Assembly (NCBI RefSeq): GCF_963664415.1
Contig: NZ_OY761440.1
Span: 1,798,001-1,862,000 of the forward strand
DNA length: 64,000 nt
Source: an uncultured Desulfobacter sp.
GTDB lineage: Bacteria > Desulfobacterota > Desulfobacteria > Desulfobacterales > Desulfobacteraceae
Reading direction: 5' to 3'
This document shows positions 27,942 through 35,692 of this stretch, in pieces; position 1 is the first letter of the stretch, and each line of letters starts with the position of its first letter. The notes under the pieces were generated by a model. That model had not been told where the DNA came from and did no database searches. It saw only the letters and a program-made list of their open reading frames with translations. The position numbers and the translations under genes were made by a program.

Positions 27942-28733
27942 ATGAGCACAAAAGTTACCACTTCCAGCCTGATGAAGATGAAGCAGGAGGGAAAAAAAAT
28001 AACCGCCCTCACCGCCTATGACTATCCTTGTGCCCTCATGGTGGACCGCGCGGGAATTGATCTTATCCTTGTGGGTGATTCCGTGGGCATGGCAGTCCAG
28101 GGCTGGGACACCACCTTGCCCGTAACCATGGATGAGATGATTTATCATACAAAACTTGTGACCCGGGCCTGTAGCAGAGCTTTGGTGGTGGGTGACATGC
28201 CCTTCATGTCCTACCAGAGCAGCATGGATAAAGCTGTTGAAAACGCCGGACGTTTTTTAAAGGAAGCCGGTGCCACCGCTGTAAAACTTGAAGGCGGCGC
28301 AGATGTCTGTCCTGCCATTTCAGCCATGGCAAAGGCGGGAATACCTGTCCAGGCCCACATTGGCCTGACACCCCAGTCCGTACACCAGATGGGGGGATTC
28401 AAGGTGCAGCGGGATGAAGAGCGTCTGCTCAAGGATGCCAAGGATGTTCAAGCAGCCGGAGCTTTTTCCGTGGTTCTGGAAGGCATTCCGGCTTCCATTG
28501 CCGAAAAAATCACCGCAGCCCTGACCATTCCCACCATCGGCATTGGTGCCGGCCCCTCCTGCGACGGCCAGATTCTGGTGCTCCATGACATGCTGGGTAT
28601 GCATGACGGGTTTATACCCAAATTCGTGAAAAAATTCGTGGATATTTCCGCCCTGGCAAACCAGGGGCTTGCTGAATATATTAAAGAGGTTCAGGACGGC
28701 AGTTTTCCGTCCCAGGACCATTCATACAAATAG
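27942..28733 (+). CDS. panB: 3-methyl-2-oxobutanoate hydroxymethyltransferase (ketopantoate synthase)
   Basis: The first step of pantothenate synthesis: 2-oxoisovalerate plus methylene-tetrahydrofolate gives ketopantoate. The 263-residue length is normal. Family motifs include LTAYDYPCALMVDRAGIDLILVGDSVGM, the metal/substrate region EGGADV, AHIGLTPQSVHQMGGFKVQ, and IGIGAGPSCDGQILVLHDMLG. It follows the acyl-CoA synthetase by 17 bases with AGGAGAG before its ATG. A DUF2520 reductase follows. Confidence 0.96.
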   Translation: MSTKVTTSSLMKMKQEGKKITALTAYDYPCALMVDRAGIDLILVGDSVGMAVQGWDTTLPVTMDEMIYHTKLVTRACSRALVVGDMPFMSYQSSMDKAVENAGRFLKEAGATAVKLEGGADVCPAISAMAKAGIPVQAHIGLTPQSVHQMGGFKVQRDEERLLKDAKDVQAAGAFSVVLEGIPASIAEKITAALTIPTIGIGAGPSCDGQILVLHDMLGMHDGFIPKFVKKFVDISALANQGLAEYIKEVQDGSFPSQDHSYK

Positions 28734-28740
28734 TGTATGA

Positions 28741-28785
28741 ACGAAAAGTTGCCCGGATGCCAAAGGCAAAAAGGCAACTTTTCGT
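28741..28785. promoter_or_regulatory. 13-bp stem-loop between panB and the DUF2520 gene
   Basis: Perfect arms ACGAAAAGTTGCC and GGCAACTTTTCGT enclose a 19-base loop that contains its own short pair (TGCC/GGCA). It starts 7 bases after the panB stop and lies 36 bases before the preferred start of the next gene. It may attenuate or separate the two genes. Confidence 0.55.
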
Positions 28786-28820
28786 ACGAACACAAATTTT
28801 TCGTGCAGGCATTATATTTT

Positions 28821-29708
28821 ATGAATACTTTAAAACGTAAATTTTCCGTGATTGGATGTGGCCGGGTGGGCATCTGCCTGGCCACATTTCTTTTTAAAAA
28901 AAACTATGAACCTGCAGGATTTTTCAGCAAAAGCAAAGCTTCGGCCAAGGCCGCCAAGGCCGCAGCCGGTTGCGGCGTCGTGTTTGATTCGGCTGCCGAC
29001 TGTGCCCGGGCCGGGGATATTGTGTTTATCACCACCCCTGACGGTGTCATAGAAGGTGTTTGCGGCGATCTTATGCGACAAAACGCCTTTGGACCCAAAA
29101 CCATGGTTTTTCATCTGTCAGGCGCCCATTCTTCAGAAATTCTCGCCCAGGCAAAGCAATCCGGTGCCGTTGTGGGCTCCATTCACCCCCTGCAGTCCTT
29201 CGCCCCTTATGAACCGGGTCAGGCAAGCCCCTTTGAGGGAATCAACATCTCTGTTGAAGGGGATCCCGATGCCGTTTCCCAGGGTAAGGACATTGCTGCA
29301 GCCCTTGGCGCCCAGGCTTTTGCCATCCCAACGGAATCCAAAACCCTTTACCATGCCTCGGCTGTGGTGGCGTCCAACTACCTTGTGACTCTGGTAAAAT
29401 TTGCCCTGACCCTCCTTATGGAAACAGGACTTCGGGAAGATGTAGCATTTGACATTTTATCCCCCCTGATCCAGGGCACCCTTTCCAATATCGGGTCCAG
29501 GGGCTGTACCCGCGCCTTGACAGGCCCTGTGGCCCGGGGGGATCATGAAACAGTGTCCCGGCACCTGACTGACATTGACGAAAAAATACCGGAATTTTCA
29601 GCCCTGTACCGTCTTTTGGGCACCCATACCCTGGATATTGCAGGGGCCGGGGATGGATTGCCTGAAGAGGCGAAAAAAATGCTGGCCCACCTTTTTAAAC
29701 AAACTTAA
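28821..29708 (+). CDS. Rossmann-like/DUF2520 oxidoreductase, candidate ketopantoate reductase
   Basis: The N-terminal Rossmann domain (KFSVIGCGRVGICLATFLFKK) is followed by an all-helical DUF2520 domain (SKTLYHASAVVASNYLVTL, then SPLIQGTLSNI). Proteins of this fold include PanG-type alternative ketopantoate reductases, as best recalled from the literature. Its place directly after panB supports that activity, giving pantoate by NAD(P)H reduction. The start at 28821 is chosen because an in-frame ATG at 28737 would put the 13-bp stem-loop inside the coding region; the ribosome site at 28821 is weak. No panE or panC is in the window. Confidence 0.75.
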   Translation: MNTLKRKFSVIGCGRVGICLATFLFKKNYEPAGFFSKSKASAKAAKAAAGCGVVFDSAADCARAGDIVFITTPDGVIEGVCGDLMRQNAFGPKTMVFHLSGAHSSEILAQAKQSGAVVGSIHPLQSFAPYEPGQASPFEGINISVEGDPDAVSQGKDIAAALGAQAFAIPTESKTLYHASAVVASNYLVTLVKFALTLLMETGLREDVAFDILSPLIQGTLSNIGSRGCTRALTGPVARGDHETVSRHLTDIDEKIPEFSALYRLLGTHTLDIAGAGDGLPEEAKKMLAHLFKQT

Positions 29709-29753
29709 CATCCAAAGGATTTTTATCAACTAAATATTAACCGATGCTTTACT

Positions 29754-29790
29754 TTAAGATATTTCGAAGTTATAGTTCGAAATATCTTAA
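29754..29790. promoter_or_regulatory. Perfect 15-bp inverted repeat
   Basis: TTAAGATATTTCGAA and its exact complement are separated by 7 bases. The repeat ends 14 bases before a tiny ATG frame at 29805. Lack of GC pairs and of a T-run makes an operator more likely than a terminator. Confidence 0.5.
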
Positions 29791-29804
29791 ACAAGGAAGT
29801 TAAA

Positions 29805-29864
29805 ATGTGGATTGACCGAAACATATCCGCAAGGCTGCTTTCTAAAATGTCTGTTACCGGTTGA
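29805..29864 (+). pseudogene. 19-codon remnant, possibly the start of a DUF4143-type ATPase gene
   Basis: ATG with a good upstream GGAAG reads MWIDRNISARLLSKMS and stops after 19 residues. The opening resembles the first residues of AAA/DUF4143 ATPases, which usually start M-x-I-x-R and reach a P-loop about 30 residues on. No P-loop follows. It could equally be a chance frame. The remaining gap 29709-30042 holds hairpins and repeat copy C only. Confidence 0.3.
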
Positions 29865-29876
29865 ATATCAAAAGAC

Positions 29877-29907
29877 TAAGGACCATGTAAAATTCACATG
29901 GTCCTTA
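29877..29907. terminator. Hairpin, terminator-like
   Basis: Perfect 12-bp arms TAAGGACCATGT and ACATGGTCCTTA enclose 7 bases. Its position suggests it ends whatever gene once began at 29805, just before repeat copy C. Confidence 0.55.
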
Positions 29908-29910
29908 TAA

Positions 29911-29998
29911 ACGTTCACGGACCGTCCTTGGTCTTTGACCGTGGTTCGGCCCACAACAAAGATAGAAAGAATCCAGTTAGTTGCTGGAGACTTTCATA
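29911..29998. repeat. Dispersed intergenic repeat, copy C with conserved spacer
   Basis: A 43-base stretch starting TCACGGACCGTCC and ending GGCCCACAAC is identical to copy D1 at 61.8 kb. It is followed by GATAGAAAGAATCCAGTT and ACTTTCATA, the spacer also seen after copy B1. It lies just beyond the stop of the YciI-like gene, on the opposite side from its promoter. Confidence 0.65.
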
Positions 29999-30042
29999 TA
30001 AAAAATTTTCGATCCTTATTCTTCTTTAAATCGCTAAAAAAA

Positions 30043-30345
30043 CTATTTGGGTGCCCAGAAAGGGGCGACGGCTGCTTGCTTAACCTCGACGGTCTCCCAG
30101 ACATTGCCCTTAACATAAGCCTCGTTGTCAAGCCATTGCTTTTCCAATGCTTCCCGGGATTCAAAATCACAGACGATCATAGAGCCTGCCATTTTCCCGT
30201 TGTCATCGAGAATGGCGGCGGCATAGAGCCAATTACCTGATTCGTGCATTTTTTTAGCGGTTTCAAGGTGTGCCTCCCTGGCGGCCATTCTTCTTTCCAG
30301 GGCATTTTCATCTGTGCCGTCCCGGCCGATTACGATAAACTGCAT
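30043..30345 (-). CDS. YciI-like small protein
   Basis: A 100-residue protein with the ferredoxin-like YciI/YCII fold: MQFIVIGRDG at the start, REAHLETAKKM with the conserved His, and AGSMIVCDFESREALEKQWLDNEAYV. Members are small cytosolic proteins of uncertain activity, sometimes linked to muconolactone isomerase-like folds. The upstream bases GGAGGAAAA give a strong ribosome site. A small lipoprotein gene lies 14 bases upstream in the same direction. Confidence 0.85.
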   Translation of the reverse strand: MQFIVIGRDGTDENALERRMAAREAHLETAKKMHESGNWLYAAAILDDNGKMAGSMIVCDFESREALEKQWLDNEAYVKGNVWETVEVKQAAVAPFWAPK

Positions 30346-30359
30346 TTTTCCTCCAAAAT

Positions 30360-30617
30360 CTAAAGTCCTTTCATTGCGGGAAGAATCACTTTCTCCCCTA
30401 TGAAGCTGATGGTAATATTTTTTGTTTCATTTCCCCACACACATTTTTTGGCCCCCAGGGCACCATCGCAAGAGTCCGGTTCGCCAATGATCTCCACCAC
30501 GTCTTTATAGCCCATGCCCATATTGATTTTGTCAAAATTTTCCCGGGTAACTTTTGAACACCCCGGAAAAACAACAGCGCATAAGAATACAAGGACCACT
30601 AATTTTTTGAATTTCAT
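30360..30617 (-). CDS. Small outer-membrane lipoprotein, BamE/DUF3862-like
   Basis: An 85-residue protein with a signal peptide (KKLVVLVFLCAVVFPG) and lipobox ending in Cys20. The mature part begins SKVTRENFDKINMGMGYKDVVEIIGEPD, the pattern of BamE/SmpA and DUF3862 lipoproteins (N..K...GM....V..iiG.P). WGNETKNITISFIGEKV fits the following strands. It is probably co-transcribed with the YciI-like gene. Confidence 0.75.
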   Translation of the reverse strand: MKFKKLVVLVFLCAVVFPGCSKVTRENFDKINMGMGYKDVVEIIGEPDSCDGALGAKKCVWGNETKNITISFIGEKVILPAMKGL

Positions 30618-30973
30618 ATCATATATCCCCTACATTATCATATCAGGACCACAGCCCTATAGTATTTTCAGGTGGTTGGTTATACCTCAATTGCCGATTT
30701 CGATCAACAAATCCCCTAGCGTTGTCCGCAATTTAAACAGGTCTTTCAACATTCGTTGTGGGTTTAGCGTGGATATCCCGATAGATCAGGTCAGCCTGTG
30801 ACCGTCATAAAAGAGATCCGTTTTTGACCCGCCAATACCAGAATTAAACCCTTATGTACAATCCCTTTCTCCATGGGACATGATATTTCCGCATGAGAAA
30901 CATTTATATATTTATAAATTTTAATCAGCTTAAACTTATCAAATATCGATTAGCTGACAACACCCAAAAGGAA
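30618..30973. other. Gap with no recognised gene
   Basis: About 350 bases between the lipoprotein gene and the divergent first receptor. They are moderately AT-rich near the receptor. No copy of the 37-bp element found upstream of the later receptors, and no clear hairpin, was found. Confidence 0.5.
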
Positions 30974-33016
30974 ATGAAAATGAAATGTAAAGTGCTTTGC
31001 TTAATTGTAGCGGCAGGATTTTTTCTACCGGCATGGGTCCCGGGATATGCCAAAGAAAATACAGAACGGACAACCCTTGAAAACATCACAGTAACGGCCA
31101 ATAAAACCGAAGAAAATGCCCAGAAGATTCCCATGAGTATCACGGCACTGGATGAATTTGATATTCAAGACCGTTCCATCACCCAGACCTCGGACCTTTT
31201 CGACCGGGTGCCCAACATGTATCTGACCCGGACCGGACCCTTAGGGGCAACGGACAACATCGCCTCAGTCAGGGGGATCACCTCGTTTATGACCGGCGGT
31301 TCAGTATACGGATTTTTTGTGGATGATGTGTTTTACCCGTCAGCAGATATCAATTTAATGGATGTGGCTCGAATTGAGGTGCTCCGGGGACCCCAGGGGA
31401 CACTTTACGGGAAAAATACCGAAGCCGGGGTAATCAATGTGATCACCAAAGAACCTGAAAATGACTGGGCCGGAAATATTAGTTTATCCTACAGCAACTA
31501 CAATACCTTTGATACCACCTTGGCCGGCGGCGGGGCACTTGTAAAAGACAAGCTGTTTGTCCGCCTGGCAGGAAAATTCAATTCGTCTGACGGTTATTTT
31601 ACCAACACGGTGGACAATGATGACAACGTGAATGAGGGCAAAACCTATGACGGCAGGATATCACTTTTTTATCAACCCTCGGACAGGTTGACCGCAGATC
31701 TGAAAGTCAATCTTCAAAAATACAATACCAACTACGCTGAATTCACATCCTATGACAAGGTGATGGACGGCAATTTTGATATCAGCGTCAACGACCCCGG
31801 CGATGTGGACAAGGATTTCAAAAATGTATCCCTTAAAATCGCCTATGACATGGATGAGATCCGCCTGACATCCATCACCGGCGTACTGAGCAGTGACCGG
31901 AAGAACAGAAACGATGTGGATTTCACACCCCGGGATGACTATCGCCTGAACACAAAAACCGACAGGCAGGCATATACCCAGGAGTTTCGTTTAAATTCAA
32001 CCAACAGCAGTCAATTAAAATGGACTGTGGGCACATACCTTTTCAACACCACAGATGACAGCGGTATCATTTATGATGTGCCGGCTTATGGCGTATCGTC
32101 GGAACAATACGGGGACATGGACAGCAAGGGGGCAGCCGTGTACGGGCAGGCCGATTACACAATGGGAGACCTGGTTGTCACCGCAGGCCTGCGATATGAA
32201 TACGAGCGTAAAAATTATGATTACCTGTGGAAAAATGGTGATCTGATCGGTTACACTCCCAGTGCCGGATCATCCGAAAAAAATTTTGAAGCGCTTTTGC
32301 CCAAATTTGCCCTGATTTATGAGTTGACTGAAAATTTTCGGCCTTACGCCAGTGTAGCCAAAGGGTTTAAAAGTGGTGGATTCAATTTGAGTTCGGATCC
32401 AGGTACTGCCTATGATTCGGAATATACCTGGAATTATGAACTGGGGTTTAAAAGTGAGTTGGCCCATAACCGGATCCAGTTGAATGCAGCCCTTTTTTAT
32501 ATCAGCTGGGAAGACCTGCAGGTGGAGCAGCCCTCTTATCCGGACTATGTCATCGACAATGCCGCCGAAGCCACCAGCAAAGGGGTTGAAGTTGAACTCA
32601 GGGTCCGGCCGCTACCGGGGGTGGACCTGTACGGCAGCCTTGGCTATGTGGATGCCGCCTTTGATGAATATACCAACGGTACTGCCGATTACTCAGGAAA
32701 AAATATCCCCAACTCCCCATCCCACACATACAGTATCGGAAGCACCTGTCGTTTCCTGGATCACTGGATGGTCAACGCTGAACTTAACGGTGCCGGCACC
32801 ATCTATTATACGGCGGACAATAATAAATCCCAGGGAAGTTACCAGGTCGTTAATGTAAAAGCCGGATATGAGACCGACAGGTTTGATCTCTACCTGTGGG
32901 CCAGAAATCTGTTTGATGAGGCCTATGCGACCCGGGCTTTTCAAATGGGCAGTGACTGGTGGGCCAGAAACGGCGATCCCCTTACCGTGGGCCTGACCTT
33001 CCGGTACAGGTTTTAA
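30974..33016 (+). CDS. TonB-dependent outer-membrane receptor 1
   Basis: Imports a large substrate, probably an iron chelate, across the outer membrane using TonB energy. Signal peptide (VLCLIVAAGFFLPAWVPGYA), TonB-box/plug start (ENITVTANKTEENAQKIPMSITALDEF), plug motif VLRGPQGTLYGKNTEAGVINVIT, and a 22-strand-type barrel ending with Phe in TVGLTFRYRF. The start is 30974 or 30980, just after AAAAGGAA; the frame opens 81 bases earlier without a site. It has no STN signalling domain. The 3' end overlaps by 35 bases the convergent AraC gene at 32982. It is more GC-rich and less similar to receptors 2-5 than these are to each other. Confidence 0.93.
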   Translation: MKMKCKVLCLIVAAGFFLPAWVPGYAKENTERTTLENITVTANKTEENAQKIPMSITALDEFDIQDRSITQTSDLFDRVPNMYLTRTGPLGATDNIASVRGITSFMTGGSVYGFFVDDVFYPSADINLMDVARIEVLRGPQGTLYGKNTEAGVINVITKEPENDWAGNISLSYSNYNTFDTTLAGGGALVKDKLFVRLAGKFNSSDGYFTNTVDNDDNVNEGKTYDGRISLFYQPSDRLTADLKVNLQKYNTNYAEFTSYDKVMDGNFDISVNDPGDVDKDFKNVSLKIAYDMDEIRLTSITGVLSSDRKNRNDVDFTPRDDYRLNTKTDRQAYTQEFRLNSTNSSQLKWTVGTYLFNTTDDSGIIYDVPAYGVSSEQYGDMDSKGAAVYGQADYTMGDLVVTAGLRYEYERKNYDYLWKNGDLIGYTPSAGSSEKNFEALLPKFALIYELTENFRPYASVAKGFKSGGFNLSSDPGTAYDSEYTWNYELGFKSELAHNRIQLNAALFYISWEDLQVEQPSYPDYVIDNAAEATSKGVEVELRVRPLPGVDLYGSLGYVDAAFDEYTNGTADYSGKNIPNSPSHTYSIGSTCRFLDHWMVNAELNGAGTIYYTADNNKSQGSYQVVNVKAGYETDRFDLYLWARNLFDEAYATRAFQMGSDWWARNGDPLTVGLTFRYRF

Positions 33017-34022
33017 AGCGGATGCAATCCTGCTCCTCCCCGGGGGCGTGAACCTGTTTAAGATAGGTCCCCGGGGTGGTGCCGTAATGCTGCCTGAACT
33101 GGCGAATGAAATGGGCGGTATCGTGGAACCCCAAGGTGTACGCAGTTTCATCCACGTTCATGGTGCCCCGGGATAAAATCTTTTCGGCCTGTTCCATACG
33201 GTATCTGCGCAGGTAGCCGAATACGGTGGTGCCGAACATTTGGCGGAATCCCCGCTTGAGTTTTGTGTCGTTGATACCGGCTTTCCGGGCCAGGGTCTTT
33301 AAAGATGGCGGCGTGTCAACCGCCTTGATCAGGATATCCCTGGCCCGGGATATACAGGCTTTATCATGGTCCGGGATAAAACGGTCTGATATTTTCGGCT
33401 CTCGGTATTCGGCGGTTTCCCACAGAAGGCGCAGGATCAGCTCCATGCTTTTGGATTCAAGATAGATATTGTAAAACGCACCCTGGTAATGGCAGTTGTA
33501 GATCTGGTCCAGAATCATCCGGGCGGCCGGGCTGATATCACAGGCCAGGTTAAACGGGGTCCGGTCCTGATGGTTAAGCACCCGAAAGAGGCAGGCGGGA
33601 ACCTGATCGATATCTGACTGAAGAGCAAGGGCCAGGGCGGCCGGGGAAATGTAAATGTTCAGAGCCCTGAAATGTTGCACAGGTTTCAAACAGGCCCGGC
33701 AGCGGCACCCGGGATTAAAAGAGATCATGGCCGAGCCCGGACTGACATTGATTCGTTCTGTTCGGCCTGCACAAAAGGTCATATCCCCGTGGCCGTATCC
33801 TGACAGGTAAAAGGAAAACTCCACAGGGGCGGCACCGATATCAAAATGCTGCCCGGCAGATTTTCCCGTTGGCACATCTACGAACACAAGCTCAATGCCC
33901 GAGGGCAGAATCACGTGTTTAAACCCGCCGGAACAAAACTGCTCAAACGCCCTTAAAAAACTCCAGGCACTGCCGGTTTTGCCCGGCCGGGCAAATCTGT
34001 TTTTTAACGCTTTTTCCTTCAT
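32982..34022 (-). CDS. AraC-family regulator (PchR-like) paired with receptor 1
   Basis: The 346-residue protein carries a C-terminal double helix-turn-helix of the AraC type (TLARKAGINDTKLKRGFRQMFGTTVFGYLRRYRMEQAEKIL, then DETAYTLGFHDTAHFIRQFRQHYGTTPG). The N-terminal effector domain resembles that of PchR-like iron/siderophore regulators. It converges on receptor 1 and overlaps its end, which makes receptor 1 the natural target. It differs clearly from the 312-residue AraC proteins of the later cassettes. Confidence 0.85.
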   Translation of the reverse strand: MKEKALKNRFARPGKTGSAWSFLRAFEQFCSGGFKHVILPSGIELVFVDVPTGKSAGQHFDIGAAPVEFSFYLSGYGHGDMTFCAGRTERINVSPGSAMISFNPGCRCRACLKPVQHFRALNIYISPAALALALQSDIDQVPACLFRVLNHQDRTPFNLACDISPAARMILDQIYNCHYQGAFYNIYLESKSMELILRLLWETAEYREPKISDRFIPDHDKACISRARDILIKAVDTPPSLKTLARKAGINDTKLKRGFRQMFGTTVFGYLRRYRMEQAEKILSRGTMNVDETAYTLGFHDTAHFIRQFRQHYGTTPGTYLKQVHAPGEEQDCIRFKTCTGRSGPR

Positions 34023-34090
34023 GAAAAAGCTTTTAGCTTATGAGTTTAGCTTAGTCAAACAATAATTAATCAACAACGTAATTGTCTGCT

Positions 34091-34231
34091 ATGCTTAAAA
34101 ATGCCGGGTTCCAGGATATCCGGGGCAGGATCGCCCCCTTGGGGCTTGATCATAACGTCGGCCACTTTGTGCTCATCTTTTCAGAGCCTGAAAAATACCG
34201 CTGGAATTACAAACTGTTGACAATGTCCTGA
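34091..34231 (+). pseudogene. 46-codon fragment, possibly the end of a methyltransferase-like gene
   Basis: The frame reads MLKNAGFQDIRGRIAPLGLD, then HNVGHFVLIFSEPEKYRWNY and a short tail before TGA. The composition is protein-like and the 'L-K-N-A-G-F' opening is common in the last third of SAM-dependent methyltransferases. No ribosome site was found. It is likely a relic, although chance cannot be excluded. The rest of 34023-34385 holds only a 9-bp inverted repeat (TTACTTAAT at 34289, complement at 34306). Confidence 0.3.
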
Positions 34232-34385
34232 ATCTGGTTTTCTCATGAGTGGCCCATCTTATGATCAACCCCTAATTAGGAGACAACCTTACTTAATGAT
34301 TCACAATTAAGTAAAGTTGTTCCATATCATGATATTACTTTAATTTTATTTGATATTTTTATCATTTCCTTCCTCTATTAAATGG

Positions 34386-34512
34386 TTAAAACCTATAAGT
34401 CAATTGGATTCCGATCTCCCTTGGAGGGGAATAACTAATACTATCAGACTCGATTGAGTTATACTCTTCATCGAATAGATTATCCGCATAAAGATAAATA
34501 TCGTAATGTTCG
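34386..34512 (-). pseudogene. C-terminal end of receptor 2, separated by the IS21-family insertion
   Basis: The minus strand reads ...SEHYDIYLYADNLFDEEYNS and ends IGIQLTYRF followed by a stop, a typical TBDR C-terminus with terminal Phe. It continues in frame from the receptor gene at 37320-39481 once the element 34513-37319 and one 9-bp target copy are removed. The rebuilt receptor would be 759 residues. Confidence 0.9.
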
Positions 34513-34615
34513 GAATTGCAACACAAAATTGACCCCTCTCGACAACCCAATTTTGACCCCCCCTGTTGTTAAAATCATTCTCTTATCGCTTTTTATATAG
34601 TTCCGGTTTGGGTAA

Positions 34616-34669
34616 CGGCCAGGGCCAGGGGATCGGCCCGGCGCCGGGCCGATCCCCTGGCCCTGGCCG
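34616..34669. repeat. Perfect 54-bp GC-rich palindrome
   Basis: The sequence is its own reverse complement over 54 bases with no loop, centred on GGCGCC at 34640-34645 and built from GGCCAGGGCCAGGGGATC-type arms. It lies inside the IS21-family element, 6 bases after the stop of the 86-residue gene. No T-run follows on either strand. Such a structure can extrude as a cruciform or form a very stable RNA hairpin. Confidence 0.9.
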
Positions 34670-34675
34670 GACGGG

Positions 34676-34936
34676 CTACCCAACGCAGTAGTCGGCTATT
34701 GCCTTCAACGCTCCTTTTTGGCTGTAATTAATTGATTCCCGTGATTCTACAGCTATGAGAATCGGTTTTGTGCACCCACACTCTTGTATTAACAAACCGG
34801 CATCTGTGTCTGTAATGCTCAGGATATCATCATTCTTCTCCGCCTCTTCAAAATAGGTCGTACAGTCTTCGGAGATCTCGATCCTTATCGTTTCATTTCG
34901 ACCTTTCAGGGGATTATATACATCCAGTTCTTTCAT
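34676..34936 (-). CDS. Small acidic passenger protein of the IS21-family element
   Basis: An 86-residue protein (MKELDVYNPLKGRNETIRIE..., then LLIQECGCTKPILIAVESRESINY) without a recognised domain. It starts 3 bases after the istB stop, with its ribosome site (AGAGGATAAAG) overlapping the istB end, so it is the third gene of the element's operon. The CGC motif and length do not identify a family for me. Confidence 0.6.
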   Translation of the reverse strand: MKELDVYNPLKGRNETIRIEISEDCTTYFEEAEKNDDILSITDTDAGLLIQECGCTKPILIAVESRESINYSQKGALKAIADYCVG

Positions 34937-34939
34937 TCT

Positions 34940-35692
34940 TTATCCTCTCGATTTTAAAGTCTGTTTAAGTCGATAACTGTCCCAGTTACATTGAATAATG
35001 TGAGCCCGGTGAGTGACACGATCCAGCAGAGCAGCGGTAAGATTTGCATCGCCAAACACCTGCGTCCAATCACCAAAACCAAGATTGGTAGTGATGATGA
35101 TCGAACGTCTTTCATGGCGCTCGGTAAGGACTTGGAACAATAATTCAGCGCCGATTTTACTGAACGGGACGTACCCCAATTCATCAAGAATCAACAGCCC
35201 ATAACCGGCATATCGTTTTATCATTCTACCCAGAGCCTGTTGTTCCCTGGCCTCCGTCAGTTCGTTTGCAAGCCCACAACCAGTAATAAAACGAACTCGA
35301 TGTCCATACCGGCAGGCTTCCATCCCGATGCTGGTTGCCAGATGGGTTTTACCGGCTCCGCTTTTACCTATCAAAATTATATTCCGGGCTTCTTTAATGA
35401 ATGTCCCTGTTGAAAGTTCTTTGATCAACCGGGCGTCCAAATCAGGGGCAGCCTCAAAATCAAATGTTTCAAGCGGTTTCTGCATCGGGAACCTGGCTTC
35501 CTTGAGACGTCGCTTGCGACCGTTTTCCTGCCGTATTTGAACTTCCGCTTCAACAAGATTCAATAAAAACTCATCGTAGCCGCAGGCCGCCTCATGCGCC
35601 TGCCGGATCTGACCTTCCAACTCTTTTTCCATCGTCGAGAGCTTCAGCGTTTTTAAGTGCTGTGTGAGGACTGCCTGGACTGCTGGGTTCAT
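34940..35692 (-). CDS. istB: IstB-type ATPase, transposition helper
   Basis: A 250-residue AAA+ ATPase of IS21 elements. The Walker A motif is LIGKSGAGKTHLATSIG, Walker B is LLILDELGYVPFS, and sensor 1 is IIITTNLGFGDW. It assists IstA in target capture. Its ATG overlaps the istA stop by 4 bases, the usual coupling. Confidence 0.95.
   Translation of the reverse strand: MNPAVQAVLTQHLKTLKLSTMEKELEGQIRQAHEAACGYDEFLLNLVEAEVQIRQENGRKRRLKEARFPMQKPLETFDFEAAPDLDARLIKELSTGTFIKEARNIILIGKSGAGKTHLATSIGMEACRYGHRVRFITGCGLANELTEAREQQALGRMIKRYAGYGLLILDELGYVPFSKIGAELLFQVLTERHERRSIIITTNLGFGDWTQVFGDANLTAALLDRVTHRAHIIQCNWDSYRLKQTLKSRG

Noticed and set aside
28737..28820. Upstream extension of the DUF2520 protein from an ATG at 28737
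   Set aside because: The extension would contain a perfect 13-bp stem-loop and adds a non-conserved 28-residue stretch before a normal Rossmann start.
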